The notes beneath the pieces were generated by a model, which had not been told where the DNA came from, did no database searches, and saw only the letters and a list, made by a program, of their open reading frames with translations. Shown here one piece after another: positions 8,501-20,500 of a DNA stretch of 64,000 nucleotides. The DNA is from Pseudomonas sp. ABC1 (GTDB lineage: Bacteria > Pseudomonadota > Gammaproteobacteria > Pseudomonadales > Pseudomonadaceae). The DNA lies in assembly GCF_013395055.1 (NCBI RefSeq), contig NZ_CP058349.1:2168001-2232000 (forward strand), in the 5' to 3' direction. The position numbers and the translations under genes were made by a program. How positions within the stretch are numbered: the stretch's first letter is position 1; each line of letters starts with the position of its first letter.

Positions 8501-11500
8501 GACCCTGAACAACGCCGTGCACCTGAACGCCGGACTGACCCTGGCCGGCAACAACGCCCTGACTCTGGGCGGAGTGATCGACGGTGCCAGCAGCCTGACC
8601 AAGAACGGCACCGGCATCCTGACCCTGAACGGTGCCAACACCTATGCTGGCGGCACCCTCCTCAATGCGGGTGGCCTGGTACTCGGCACCGGTACCGCAC
8701 TCGGCAGCGGCACCCTGAGCACCGCGGCGGGCACTTCGCTGGACACCAGCACGGCGCTGAGCCTGGCCAACAACCTCAGCCTCGGTAACGGGGGCAACCT
8801 CAACCTGCTGGGCAGCAACGACCTGACCCTGAACGGCACTGTCAGTGGTGACGGTGGCCTGACCAAGACCGGCGGGGCCAGCCTGATCCTGAACGGTGCC
8901 AACAACTACAGCGGTGCTACCAACCTCAATGGCGGCATCCTCGTGTTGGGCAGCAATACGGCCCTGGGCTCAGGTGCCCTGAACGCGGCAGCCAACACCA
9001 CCCTGGACACCAATACTGCCGTGTCGATCAGCAACGCCGTCAACCTCGCCGGCAACCTCGGCATCGGTGGCAGTGCCAACCTGGTCCTGGACGGTATCGT
9101 CGCAGGCGCAGGCGGCCTGACCAAGAACGGTGCCGCGACCCTGATCCTGACCAAGGCGAACACCTACCAGGGCGGGACTACCCTGAACGCCGGCGGGCTG
9201 GTGGTGGGCAACAACCAGGCCCTGGGCACCGGCGCGCTCAACGTGGCCGGTGCCGCGACCCTGGACAGCACTGCCGCGGTCAACCTGGCCAACGCCGTCA
9301 ACCTCGGCGCCAACCTGACCCTCGGCGGCAGCAATGCCCTGACCCTCAGTGGCACGCTCAACGGTACCGGCGGCCTGATCAAGAACGGCGCCGCCGACCT
9401 GATCCTCACCGGCGCCAACAACTACGCCGGCAGCACGCTGCTCAACAGCGGCAAGCTGGTCCTCGGCAATGCTGGCGCACTGGGGCAGGGCGCACTGGTC
9501 GCGGCAGACGCCACCACCCTGGACACCCTCAGCGCGCTGACCCTGGCCAATGCGCTCAGCCTGAACGGCGCGCTGACCCTCGCCGGCAGCACCGACCTAG
9601 TCCTGCAAGGCGCCATCGACGGCAGCGGCAGCCTGGTCAAGAACGGCAACGGCAACGGCAACCTGACGCTCAGCGGCGCCAATACCTTTACCGGTGGCAC
9701 GACCCTGAACGCCGGTACCCTGACCCTCGGCAGCAGTAGCGTGCTGGACACCAACGGCAACCTGCTGAGCGGCGCCCTGGGCTTCGGCGACCTGACCGTC
9801 GCCAGCGCCGCCAGCCTTGCCAGTATCGGCAACCAGATGCTGGTCAACGCCGTGCACCTGAATGCCGGCCTGACCCTCAACGGCAGCGGCAACCTGACCT
9901 TCAACGGCATCATCGACGGCGCCGCCGGCCTGACCAAGGGCGGTACTGGCACCGTGGTGCTCAATGGCGCCAACACGTTCAGCGGTGGCACCACCCTGAA
10001 CGCCGGCACCCTGATGCTCGGCTCCAACACTGCGCTCGGCAGTGGCGCGGTGACCGTCAATGGCGGCGCGCTGGACGCCAACAAAGTCACCAGCATCGGC
10101 AATGCGCTGACCCTCAACGGCAACCTCGGCGTGCTCGGCAGCCGCGACCTGACCCTGGCCGGCGACATCACCGGCACCGGTGGCGTGACCAAGTCCGGTG
10201 GCGCGACCCTGGTGCTCAATGGCAACAACAGCTACCAGGGCAACACCAACCTCAACGCCGGCCTGCTCGTCCTCGGCAGCAACACCGCGCTGGGCCAGGG
10301 CGTGCTGAACACGGCGGCCAACACGTCGCTGGACGCCAACACGGCGGTGAGCATCGCCAACCAGGTCAATCTGGCTGGCAACACCCTCATCGGCGGCACG
10401 GCCAACCTGACCCTCAACGGCCTGGTCACCGGAGCCGGCGGCCTGACCAAGAACGGCAACGCCAGCCTGATCCTCAACGGCGCCAACACCTACACCGGCG
10501 GCACCACCCTGGTCGGCGGCACGGTAGTAGTCGGCAACAGCCAGTCCATCGGCAGCGGTGCCCTGAATGTCACCGGCAACGCCAGCCTGGACAGCAGCAC
10601 CGCAGTCAACCTGGCCAACCAGATCCACCTGAGCAGTGCGCTGAGCGTGGCGGGCAGCAACGACCTGACCCTGAGCGGTGCACTCGGAGGCACCGGCAGC
10701 CTGGTCAAGAACGGCCTGGGCAACCTGACCCTCACCGGCGTCAATCTCTACAGCGGTGGCACCACCCTGAACGCAGGCACCCTGATCCTCGGCAATGCGG
10801 CAGCCATCGGCAACGGCAAGCTGACCGTGGGCGGCGCGGCCAGCCTGAACAACACCTCGCCGTTCGCCCTGGGCAATGCCATCACCCTGAATGCCAACCT
10901 GGCGCTGGCAGGCGGCTCGGACCTGACCCTGAACGGCGTCATCGACGGCACCGCCGGCCTGGTCAAGATCGGTGCGGGCAACCTGACGCTGAACGGCATC
11001 AACGTCTACACCGGCGGCACCACCCTCGCGGCTGGCAAGCTGACCCTGGGCAATGCCGGCGCCATCAGCAACGGTGCACTGAACGTGACCGGTGCCGCGA
11101 CCCTGGACAACAGCGCGGCCTTCGCCCTGGGCAACGCCATCGCCCTGGATGCCGACCTGACCCTGGGCGGCAGCAACAACCTCAATCTCGGCGGCGTGAT
11201 CAGCGGCACCGGCGGCCTGGTCAAGATCGGTCTGGCCGACCTGACCCTGGCTGGCGCCAACACCTTCAGCGGTGCGCTGAACATCCTTTCCGGCAGCGTC
11301 ACCACCGTCGGAACCGGCGCACTGGGCAATACCTCCGGCGTCAACGTCGGCACGGGCGCAGCCCTCAACCTCGGGGCCAGTGCCGCCATCGGCGGCCTGA
11401 GCGGCGCGGGGGCGGTCAACCTCGGCAGCGGTACCGACCTCACTGTCGGCACCGGCAATGCCAGCAGTCTCTTCAGCGGTGGCCTGGCGGGTACCGGTGT

Positions 11501-14500
11501 CCTGATCAAGGTCGGCACCGGCAACATCGAGCTGGCCGGGACCAGCAGCCTGACCGGCAACACCCAGGTCAACGCAGGCGTATTGACGGTCAGCGGCTCG
11601 CTGGCCAGCGGCCTGGTGACGGTCAACAACGGCGGCACCCTGACCGGCGGCGGTAGCCTGAGCGGCGCGCTCAGCGTGGTCGACGGCGGCCACCTGGTGC
11701 TGAACAGCGGCAGCAAGCTCAGCGTTGGCTCGCTGACCCTGAGCAACGCGGCCAACCTGGATGTCGGCCTCGGCTCACCATCCAGTGGCGGCAACGCACT
11801 GCTCGACGTCGGTGGCGACCTGACCCTCGACGGCACCCTGAACGTCAGTGATATCGGCGGCTTCGGCGCCGGTATCTATCGTTTGATCGACTACACCGGC
11901 GCACTCACCGACAACGGTCTGGTGTTCGGCACCCTGCCGGACGGCGTCACCGTGACCGACCTGCAACTGCAAACCGCCATCGACACCCAGGTCAACCTGC
12001 TGATCGGCGGCGCCAATGGCTCCGTACTGTTCTGGGATGGCAGCAGCGTCAATGACGATGGCGCCATCCTGGGTGGCAATGGCACCTGGGATGTACTGGG
12101 CAGCAACTGGACCACGGTGAACGGCATCGATAACCGCGACTGGAGCGGCAAGTTCGCGGTGTTCCAGGGCACGGCAGGCACCGTCACGGTCAGCGGCACC
12201 CAGGCCATCACCGGGCTGCAATTCGCCACCGACGGCTACGTCATCGACGGCGCCGGCCAACTGCAACTGCTCAACAATGACAACGGCACCACCATCTTCC
12301 GCGTCGACCCGAACGTAACCGCAACCGTCAACGTCGGCCTGACCGGCAGCGGGCTGCTGAACAAGGTCGACACTGGCACCCTGGTACTCAATGGCGCCAA
12401 CAGCTACACCGGCGGCACCCAGCTCAACGGCGGTACGCTGGTGCTGGGTAACGACGCCGCGCTGGGCACTGGCGCGCTGACTGCCGCCAACACCACCACG
12501 CTGGACAACAACACCGCCATCACTCTGGCCAACGGCATCACCACCCTCGGCGTGCTCAACCTCGCCGGCAGCAATGCCCTGACCCTGAATGGCACGATCA
12601 ACGGCGGCAGCCTGGTCAAGAATGGCCCGGACCTGCTGACCCTGAACGGCGCCAACGGCTATGTCGGCGGTACCACCCTGAATGCCGGCAGCCTGCTGCT
12701 GGGCAACAACCTCGCCCTCGGTACCGGCGCCCTGCATGTCGCTGGCGCGGGCACCAGCCTGGACACCAGCACCGCGCTGGCCCTGGCCAATGCCTTCGAC
12801 CTGAGCCAGACCCTGACTTTCGGCGGCAGCAATGACCTGACCCTGAATGGCGTCGTCAGCGGTGCGGGTGGCCTGGTCAAGAATGGTATCGGCAGCCTCA
12901 CCCTGAATGGCGTCAACACCTACACCGGCGGTACCACCCTGGCCAGCGGCGCGCTGGTGCTGGGCAACGCTTCCGCACTCGGTAGCGGGGCGCTGAATGT
13001 CACCGGTGCGTCCAGCCTGGATGCCAGCGGTCCGCTGGCGCTGAACAACACCCTCAACCTCGGCAGCGCGCTGCTGCTGCCGGGTACCAGCGAGCTGACC
13101 CTGAATGGCGTGGTCAGTGGCACCGGCGGCCTGACCAAGGCCGGCAATGGCCGCCTGGTCCTCAACGGCAACAACAGCTACCAGGGCGGTACCACCCTCG
13201 GCGGTGGCACCCTGGTGGTCGGCAGCAACACGGCCCTGGGCAGCGGAGCGCTCAACGCGAGCGCCGGCGCCACCTTGGATAGCAACACCGCCGTCAGCCT
13301 CGGCAACGCCATCAACCTGCTCGGCGTCCTGAACATCGCCGGCAGCAACAACCTGACCCTGAGCGGCGTGGTCTCCGGCACGAGCGGCCTGGTCAAGAAC
13401 GGCGCCAGCGTCTTGACCCTGACCGGCAACAACGATAACGCCGGTGACACCAGCCTAAATGGCGGTACCCTGGTGGTCGGCAGCAACTCCGCGCTGGGCA
13501 TGGGTACTCTGAACACTGCCGAGGGCGTGATCCTCGGCACCCTGGGCACCACCTCGCTGGGTAACGCGTTCAACTTGGGCGGCAACCTGAACCTGATCGG
13601 CAATTCCGACCTGACCCTGTTCGGCTTGGTCGGCGGCGCGGGTGGCCTGACCAAGAACGGCACCGGCAACCTGACCCTGCTCGGCGTCAACACCTACAGC
13701 GGGCCGACCAACCTCAACGGCGGCACCCTGACCGTCGGCGGCGATGCCGCTATCGGCACTGGCACCCTGAATGTCGGCACCGCCTCCGCTCTGGCCGGCA
13801 CCGGCACCTTCAGCCTGGCCAACGCCATCAACCTCGGTGCGCTGCTGACCCTCAGTGACAACAACGACATCACCCTGAACGGCAGCGTGGCCGGTACCGG
13901 CGGACTGCTGAAAGGCGGTGCGGGCACCCTGACCCTGAATGGCGCCAACAGCTACAGCGGTGGCACCACCCTGGCCAATGGCAGCCTGCTGCTAGGCAAC
14001 AACACGGCGCTGGGCAGTGGCGCGCTGAACATCACCGGGGCGGGGACCTTCCTCGACGCGGCGAACAACACCGGCGTGGCTATTGCCAACGCCATCGCCC
14101 TGGGTGCGAACACCTTGACCTTCACCGGCGCCTACGGGCTTGCCGTGAATGGCAACATCACCGGCACCGGCAGCCTGCTCAAGAGCGGCCTGGCCTCGCT
14201 GACCCTGGGCGGCAACAACACCTTCAGCGGCGGCGTGCGCCTGAACGCCGGCACCCTGATCCTGGCTTCGGCCACCGGCCTGGGCAGCGGCGACCTGACC
14301 GCAGCGGGCGGTATCTTCAACAACACCGTCAGCGCCAGCCTGAACAACGCCGTGCACCTGCTCGGTACCCTGACCCTGAGCGGCGCCCAGAGCCTGGCGC
14401 TCAACGGCGTGATCGACGGCACCGGCAACCTGGCCAAGACCGGCACCGGCAACCTGCTCCTGACCGGCAACAACACCTACACCGGCAACACCTTCCTGCT

Positions 14501-17500
14501 CGGCGGTACCACTACCCTGGGCAGCAATACCGCCTTCGGTACCGGCAACATCACCACCGGCAACGCTGGCATCGACAGCTCCACCGCAGTGACCCTGGCC
14601 AACAACTTCAGCGTGCTCGGTAACCTGGTCATCGGCGGCACTTCCGACCTGACCCTGAACGGCGTACTGAACGGCGCAGGCGGCGGCCTGATCAAGAACG
14701 GCGCGGGTACCCTGACCCTGAACGGCAGCAACAATTTCGCCGCTGGCGTCACGCTCAATGCCGGCACCCTGTCGGTGGGCAACAACGCTTCGCTGGGCAT
14801 CGGCAACCTGACCGTGGGCGGTGCGTCCAGCCTGATCGCCAGTAGCCCTTCGGTCACAGTGGCCAATGCCATTGCCCTGAATGCCAACCTGTCGCTGCCG
14901 GGGGCCAGCAACCTGGCGCTCACCGGCGTCGTCAGCGGTGCGGGGCAACTGGTCAAGTCCGGTACCGGCACCCTGACCCTCGGCGGCGGCGGCAACACCT
15001 TCACCGGTGGCGTGGCGTTGAGTGGCGGCACCCTGGTACTGGGCAACAACAATGCCTTGGGTACCGGAGCGCTGGTCACCAGCGGCACCGCGACCGTGAA
15101 TCTCAATGCCATGGGGATCATGTCCAACGCGTTCACCGTGAATGGTGACACCACCATCGTGGTCAACAACCAGATGTCGCAGCTGTATGGCCTGTTCAGT
15201 GGCAGCGGCAATCTGACCAAGACCGGCATCGAGGAGTGGTACGTCCAAGGCACCAATACCTTCACCGGTAACATCAGCCTCGCCAACGGCATCATCACCA
15301 CCGGCAGCGCCAACGCGCTGGGCAACCCGACCAACGTCAACCTGGGCAGCGGCACCACGCTGAACATCAACGGTAACAGCAGTCTCGGCGGCGTGACCGG
15401 TTCCGGCCTGCTCAACATCAACAATGGCACCGTTGTCTCCGTGGGCGGTAGCAATACCGACAGCGTGTTCAACGGCACGCTCTGGAACGAGGGTACGTTG
15501 AACAAGGTCGGCACGGGCGTGCTGACCTACAGCGGCAGCTCGATCTACACCCCCAACCTCGTGGTCAGTGGCGGCACATTGAGGCTCGATGGCACCGCCA
15601 ACCTGGGCAACGGTGGTGTCAGGACGGTGACGGTCAACAGCGGCGGTACCCTCACCGGTATCGGTTCGACCGACCTCACCACCACCATCCTCAATGGCGG
15701 CCACCTCGCCGGCACCAGCGGCACGCAACTGACCCTGGGCAACACGATCCTCAACCAGAACGCCAACATCGACGTCGCCCTCGGCTCGCCGCTGACCGGC
15801 AACAATGCGTTGTTCAACGTCAACGGCAGCCTGACCCTCGACGGCGTGCTCAACATCACCGACGCCGGCGCCTTCGGCAACGGCGTCTACCGCCTGTTCG
15901 ACTACAGCGGCAGCCTGGTCAACAACATCCTCGACTACGGCCTGCTGCCGAGCAACGTGATCTCCAACGAGCTGACCCTGCAGACGGCGGTCTATGGCCA
16001 GGTCAACCTGCTCGTCAACTCGCAGAACCTGGTCATCCAGTTCTGGGATGGCACCGATAACGTCGCCGACGGCGCGATCAGCGGCGGTACCGGCGTGTGG
16101 AGTGACACCAACACCAACTGGGCGTCCCAGGACGGCAACAACAACGACCGCTGGGACAACCAGTTCGCCGTGTTCATGGGCAGCGCCGGCACTGTCACCG
16201 TCGATGGTCAGCAGGCGGTCAACGGCATGCAGTTCATGACCGATGGCTACCAGCTGGTCAGCGGCACCGACGGTTCGCTGGACGTCTCCAACCGCAACGA
16301 CGGCAACTTCGTCGTGCGTGTGGACCCGAATGTCACCGCGACCCTGGACCTCGACCTGAACGGTTCCGGCACCCTGCAGAAAGTCGACACCGGCACCCTG
16401 GTGCTCAACGGCAACAACGGCTACACCGGCGGCACCCTCCTGAGTGGCGGTACCCTGGTGGTCGGCAGCGACAGCGCCCTGGGCAGCGGCACCCTGACCA
16501 CTTCCACCGGCACCACGCTGGACAGCAACACCGCCGTGACCCTGGCCAACAACATGGCTGTCACCGGTCAGTTGACCCTGCCGGGCAGCAACGACATGAC
16601 CCTCGACGGCAACATCAGCGGTACCGGCAGCCTGCTCAAGGGCGGCGCGGGCCGCCTGACCCTGGGCGGCAACAACAGCTTCACCGGCCCACTGGCGCTG
16701 AACGCCGGCTCCCTGGTTCTGGCTTCTACCGGCGCCCTGGGCAGCGCCACGCTGAACGCTGCCAATGGCACCAGCCTGGACACTACCGATACGCGGAGCC
16801 TGAGCAATACCGTCAACGTGGCCGGCAACCTGACCGTCCTCGGCAGCAACGACCTGACCCTCACTGGCCTGGTCAATGGCGCCGGTCGCCTGGTCAAGCA
16901 AGGCGTCAGCCGTCTGGCCCTGAATGGCGTCAACGGCTTCACCGGCGGCGTCGACCTGCAGGCCGGTACCCTCAGCCTGGGCAACGCCTCGGCGCTGGGC
17001 AGCGGTGCACTGACCGTCAGCGGCACCTCGATGCTGGACACCAGCAGCGTGTTCGCCCTGGGCAACGCGATTCAGATGAACGCAGGCCTGACCGTGGCCG
17101 GCAGCAACGACCTGACCCTCAACGGCGTGATCAGCGGTGGTGCGCGCCTGACCAAGAACGGTCTTGCCCGTCTGACCCTGAACGGCGCCAACACCTATAA
17201 CGGCGGCACCACCATCAACAGCGGCGACCTGACCCTGGGCAACGCGCTGGCGCTGGGTACCGGCGGCGTCAGCATCACCGGCGCCACCACGCTGGACACC
17301 AGCTCGGCGCTGACCCTGGCCAACGACGTCGATGTCAGTGGCACGCTGTCCGTAGCAGGCAGCAACGACCTGACCCTGAACGGCGTGCTCAGCGGTAATG
17401 GCACACTGAACAAGAGCGGCACGGCCGACCTGACCCTTGGCGGTGTCAACTCCTTCGCCGGTATCCTCAACATCCTCTCCGGTACCCTTCGTACCAGCAA

Positions 17501-20500
17501 CACCGGCACCCTCGGCAACCCGTCGCAGCTCAACCTGAGCACCGGCGCCACCCTCGACCTGGGTGGCAGCCTCACCCTCGGCCAACTGATCGGCGGTGGT
17601 GACGTGAACATCAAGTCCGGCGACACCCTGAGCGTCAATGGCGGCACCTTCGCCGGTACCCTCAGCGGCACCGGGACGGTGGACAAGATCGGCACGGGCA
17701 CCCTGACTCTCACGGGCACCAACACCCACACCGGCGACGCCCTCGTCAGCGGCGGCAACCTGGTGGTCAATGGCAGCCTGGCCAGCAGCACCGTGACCGT
17801 CGCCAACGGTACCAACCTGGCCGGTACCGGTAGCCTGAGCGGCACCGTGACTGTCGCCGATGGCGGCAACCTGACCGTGAGGAGCGGCGACACCCTGAGC
17901 GTGGGCTCGCTGGTGCTGAACGACACCTCGAACCTGAATGCTTCCCTGGGCGCGCCCCTGGCGGGCGAGCCGACCCTGATCGATATCGCGAACAACGTGA
18001 CCCTCGACGGCCAGCTCAACGTAACCAACATTGGCGGTTTCAGCGCCGGTGTCTATCGCCTGATGAACTACGCCGGCACCCTGACCGACAACGGCCTCGT
18101 GGTGAACACTCTGCCGGGCACTGTGCAGATCGGCGATGTCACCGTGCAGACTGCGGTCGCCAACCAGGTCAACCTGGTGGTGGGTGGCCCGAACAACGTC
18201 CTGTTCTGGGACGGCAGCCAGATTGTCAGCAACGGCAGCATCGAAGGCGGCTATGGCATCTGGGATGCCACCAACACCAACTGGACCAGCGCCGACGGCA
18301 GCCTCAACCAGGACTGGAACAGCACCTTCGCGGTGTTCCAGGGCACTGGCGGCACCATCACCGTCAACGGCTCGCAGAACATCACCGGCCTGCAGTTCGC
18401 CGCCGATGGCTACACCCTCAACGGCGGCGTGGGCGGCCAGTTGCTGACCACGGGCACCGCCAACATCCGTGTCGACAGCGGCAATACCGCCACCGTCGGC
18501 GTGGCGATCAATGGCGCGGGTGCCCTGACCAAGACCGATGGCGGCACCCTGGTGCTCACCGGCGCCAACGGCTACACCGGCGGTACCGCGCTGAACGGCG
18601 GCACCCTGGTGGTCAGCAACAACGCGGCCCTGAGCAGCGGCAACCTGACCGCTGCCACCGGCACTACCCTGGACAGCAGCACCTCGGTGACGCTGGCCAA
18701 CAACGTCGTGCTCAACGGCGCGATGGCGGTGGGCGGCAGCAATGCCCTGACCCTCAACGGCACGATCAGTGGCGCAGGCGGCCTGACCAAGAATGGCGCA
18801 GCCAACCTGACCCTCAACGGTGTTAACGCCTACGCTGGCGGTACTACGCTGACCGCAGGCACCCTGACCCTGGGCAACAACAACGCGCTTAGCACTGGCG
18901 CCCTGAGTGTCACCGGCAACGGCACGCTGGACAGCAGCGGCACGCTGCTGCTGGGCAACGCCATCAACCTGGGAACGAATGCGCAACTGACCCTGGCCGG
19001 CGTCCAGGACACCACCCTGAACGGCGCCATCACCGGCAACGGCAGCCTGGTCAAGAACGGCACCGGCTCGTTGCTCCTCACCGGCACCAACACCTACATC
19101 GGCGGTACCACCCTCAACGCCGGCAGCGTGAGCGGCAACACCACCAGCCTGCAGGGCGCCATCGTCAACAACGCCACCCTGGTCTTTGACCAGAGCGCCA
19201 ACGGTAGCTACACCGGCACCCTCTCGGGCTCCGGCACGCTGATCAAGAATGGCAGCGGCCAACTGTTACTGACGGGTAACAGCGGCTTCACCGGCAGCAC
19301 CCTGGTCAACACTGGCAGCCTGATCAACAACGGCACACTGGCCAGCACCAGCGTGCAGGTCGCCAACGGCGCCAGCCTCGGCGGTGGCGGCACCTTCTCG
19401 GGCACAGTGAATATCGCCGATGGCGCCACGCTGGTGGCGGGCAGCGCCACTGCGCCGCTGTCGGTGGGTAACCTCAACCTGTCCTCCGGCAGCAACCTCG
19501 ACTTCAACCTGGGCAATCCGGACGCACCGATCGCCATCGTCAAGATCGCCGGCAACCTGCTGCTGGATGGCACACTGAACATCAGCGATGCCGGCGGCTT
19601 CGCCAGCGGCGTCTACCAGTTGTTCACCTACGGCGGCAGCCTGACCGACAACGGCCTGAACCTCGGCCTCCTGCCGACAGGTATCGACGTCACGCAACTG
19701 GAACTGCAGACCAGCATCGCCAACCAGATCAACCTGGTCGTCGGCTCCGGCATCCAGTTCTGGAACGGCACCCAGGTCAACCCCGATGGCAGCATCGGCG
19801 GCGGCGATGGCGTCTGGGGACCGACCACCAACTGGACCAACTCCAGCGGCAGTGTCTCCAGCAACTGGGGTGACCAGTTCGCGGTATTCAGTGGCCAGCA
19901 GGGAACCGTCACCCTCGATGGTGTGCGCGCGTTCTCGGGTATCCAGTTCCTCACCAGCGGCTACCGGATCGTCGGCGACGAAAACAACAGTCTGGAAGCG
20001 GTCAACGCCAGCGATGGCAGCCTCGCGGCCCTGCGCATAGAGAACGGTGTTTCCGCCTATATCGACGCCCCGCTGGTCGGCACGGGCGGTATCGAGAAAC
20101 TCGACACCGGCACACTGGTGCTGAACGGCGCCAACACCTATACCGGCGGCACCACGGTCAGCGCCGGCACACTGCTGGGCAACACCGACAGCCTGCAAGG
20201 CTCGATCCTCAACAATGCCGACCTGGTGTTCCTGCAAACCGTCGACGGCACCTTCGACGGCACCCTCAGCGGGGCCGGCGATGCCTTCAAACGCGGCGCT
20301 GGCACCCTGCTGCTGACCGGCAGCCACGGTTTCAGCGGTGACTTCACCGTCGAGCAAGGCGTACTGCAGGTGGGCCAGACCCTGGCCACCGCCTCGGTTG
20401 CCACATTCGCCCGCACCATGGCCCTGGCTGCCAGCGTCAGCGACTCCCTCGACGCGAACGTCATCGTCGCCAGTGGCGCCGGCCTGACCGGCACCGGCAG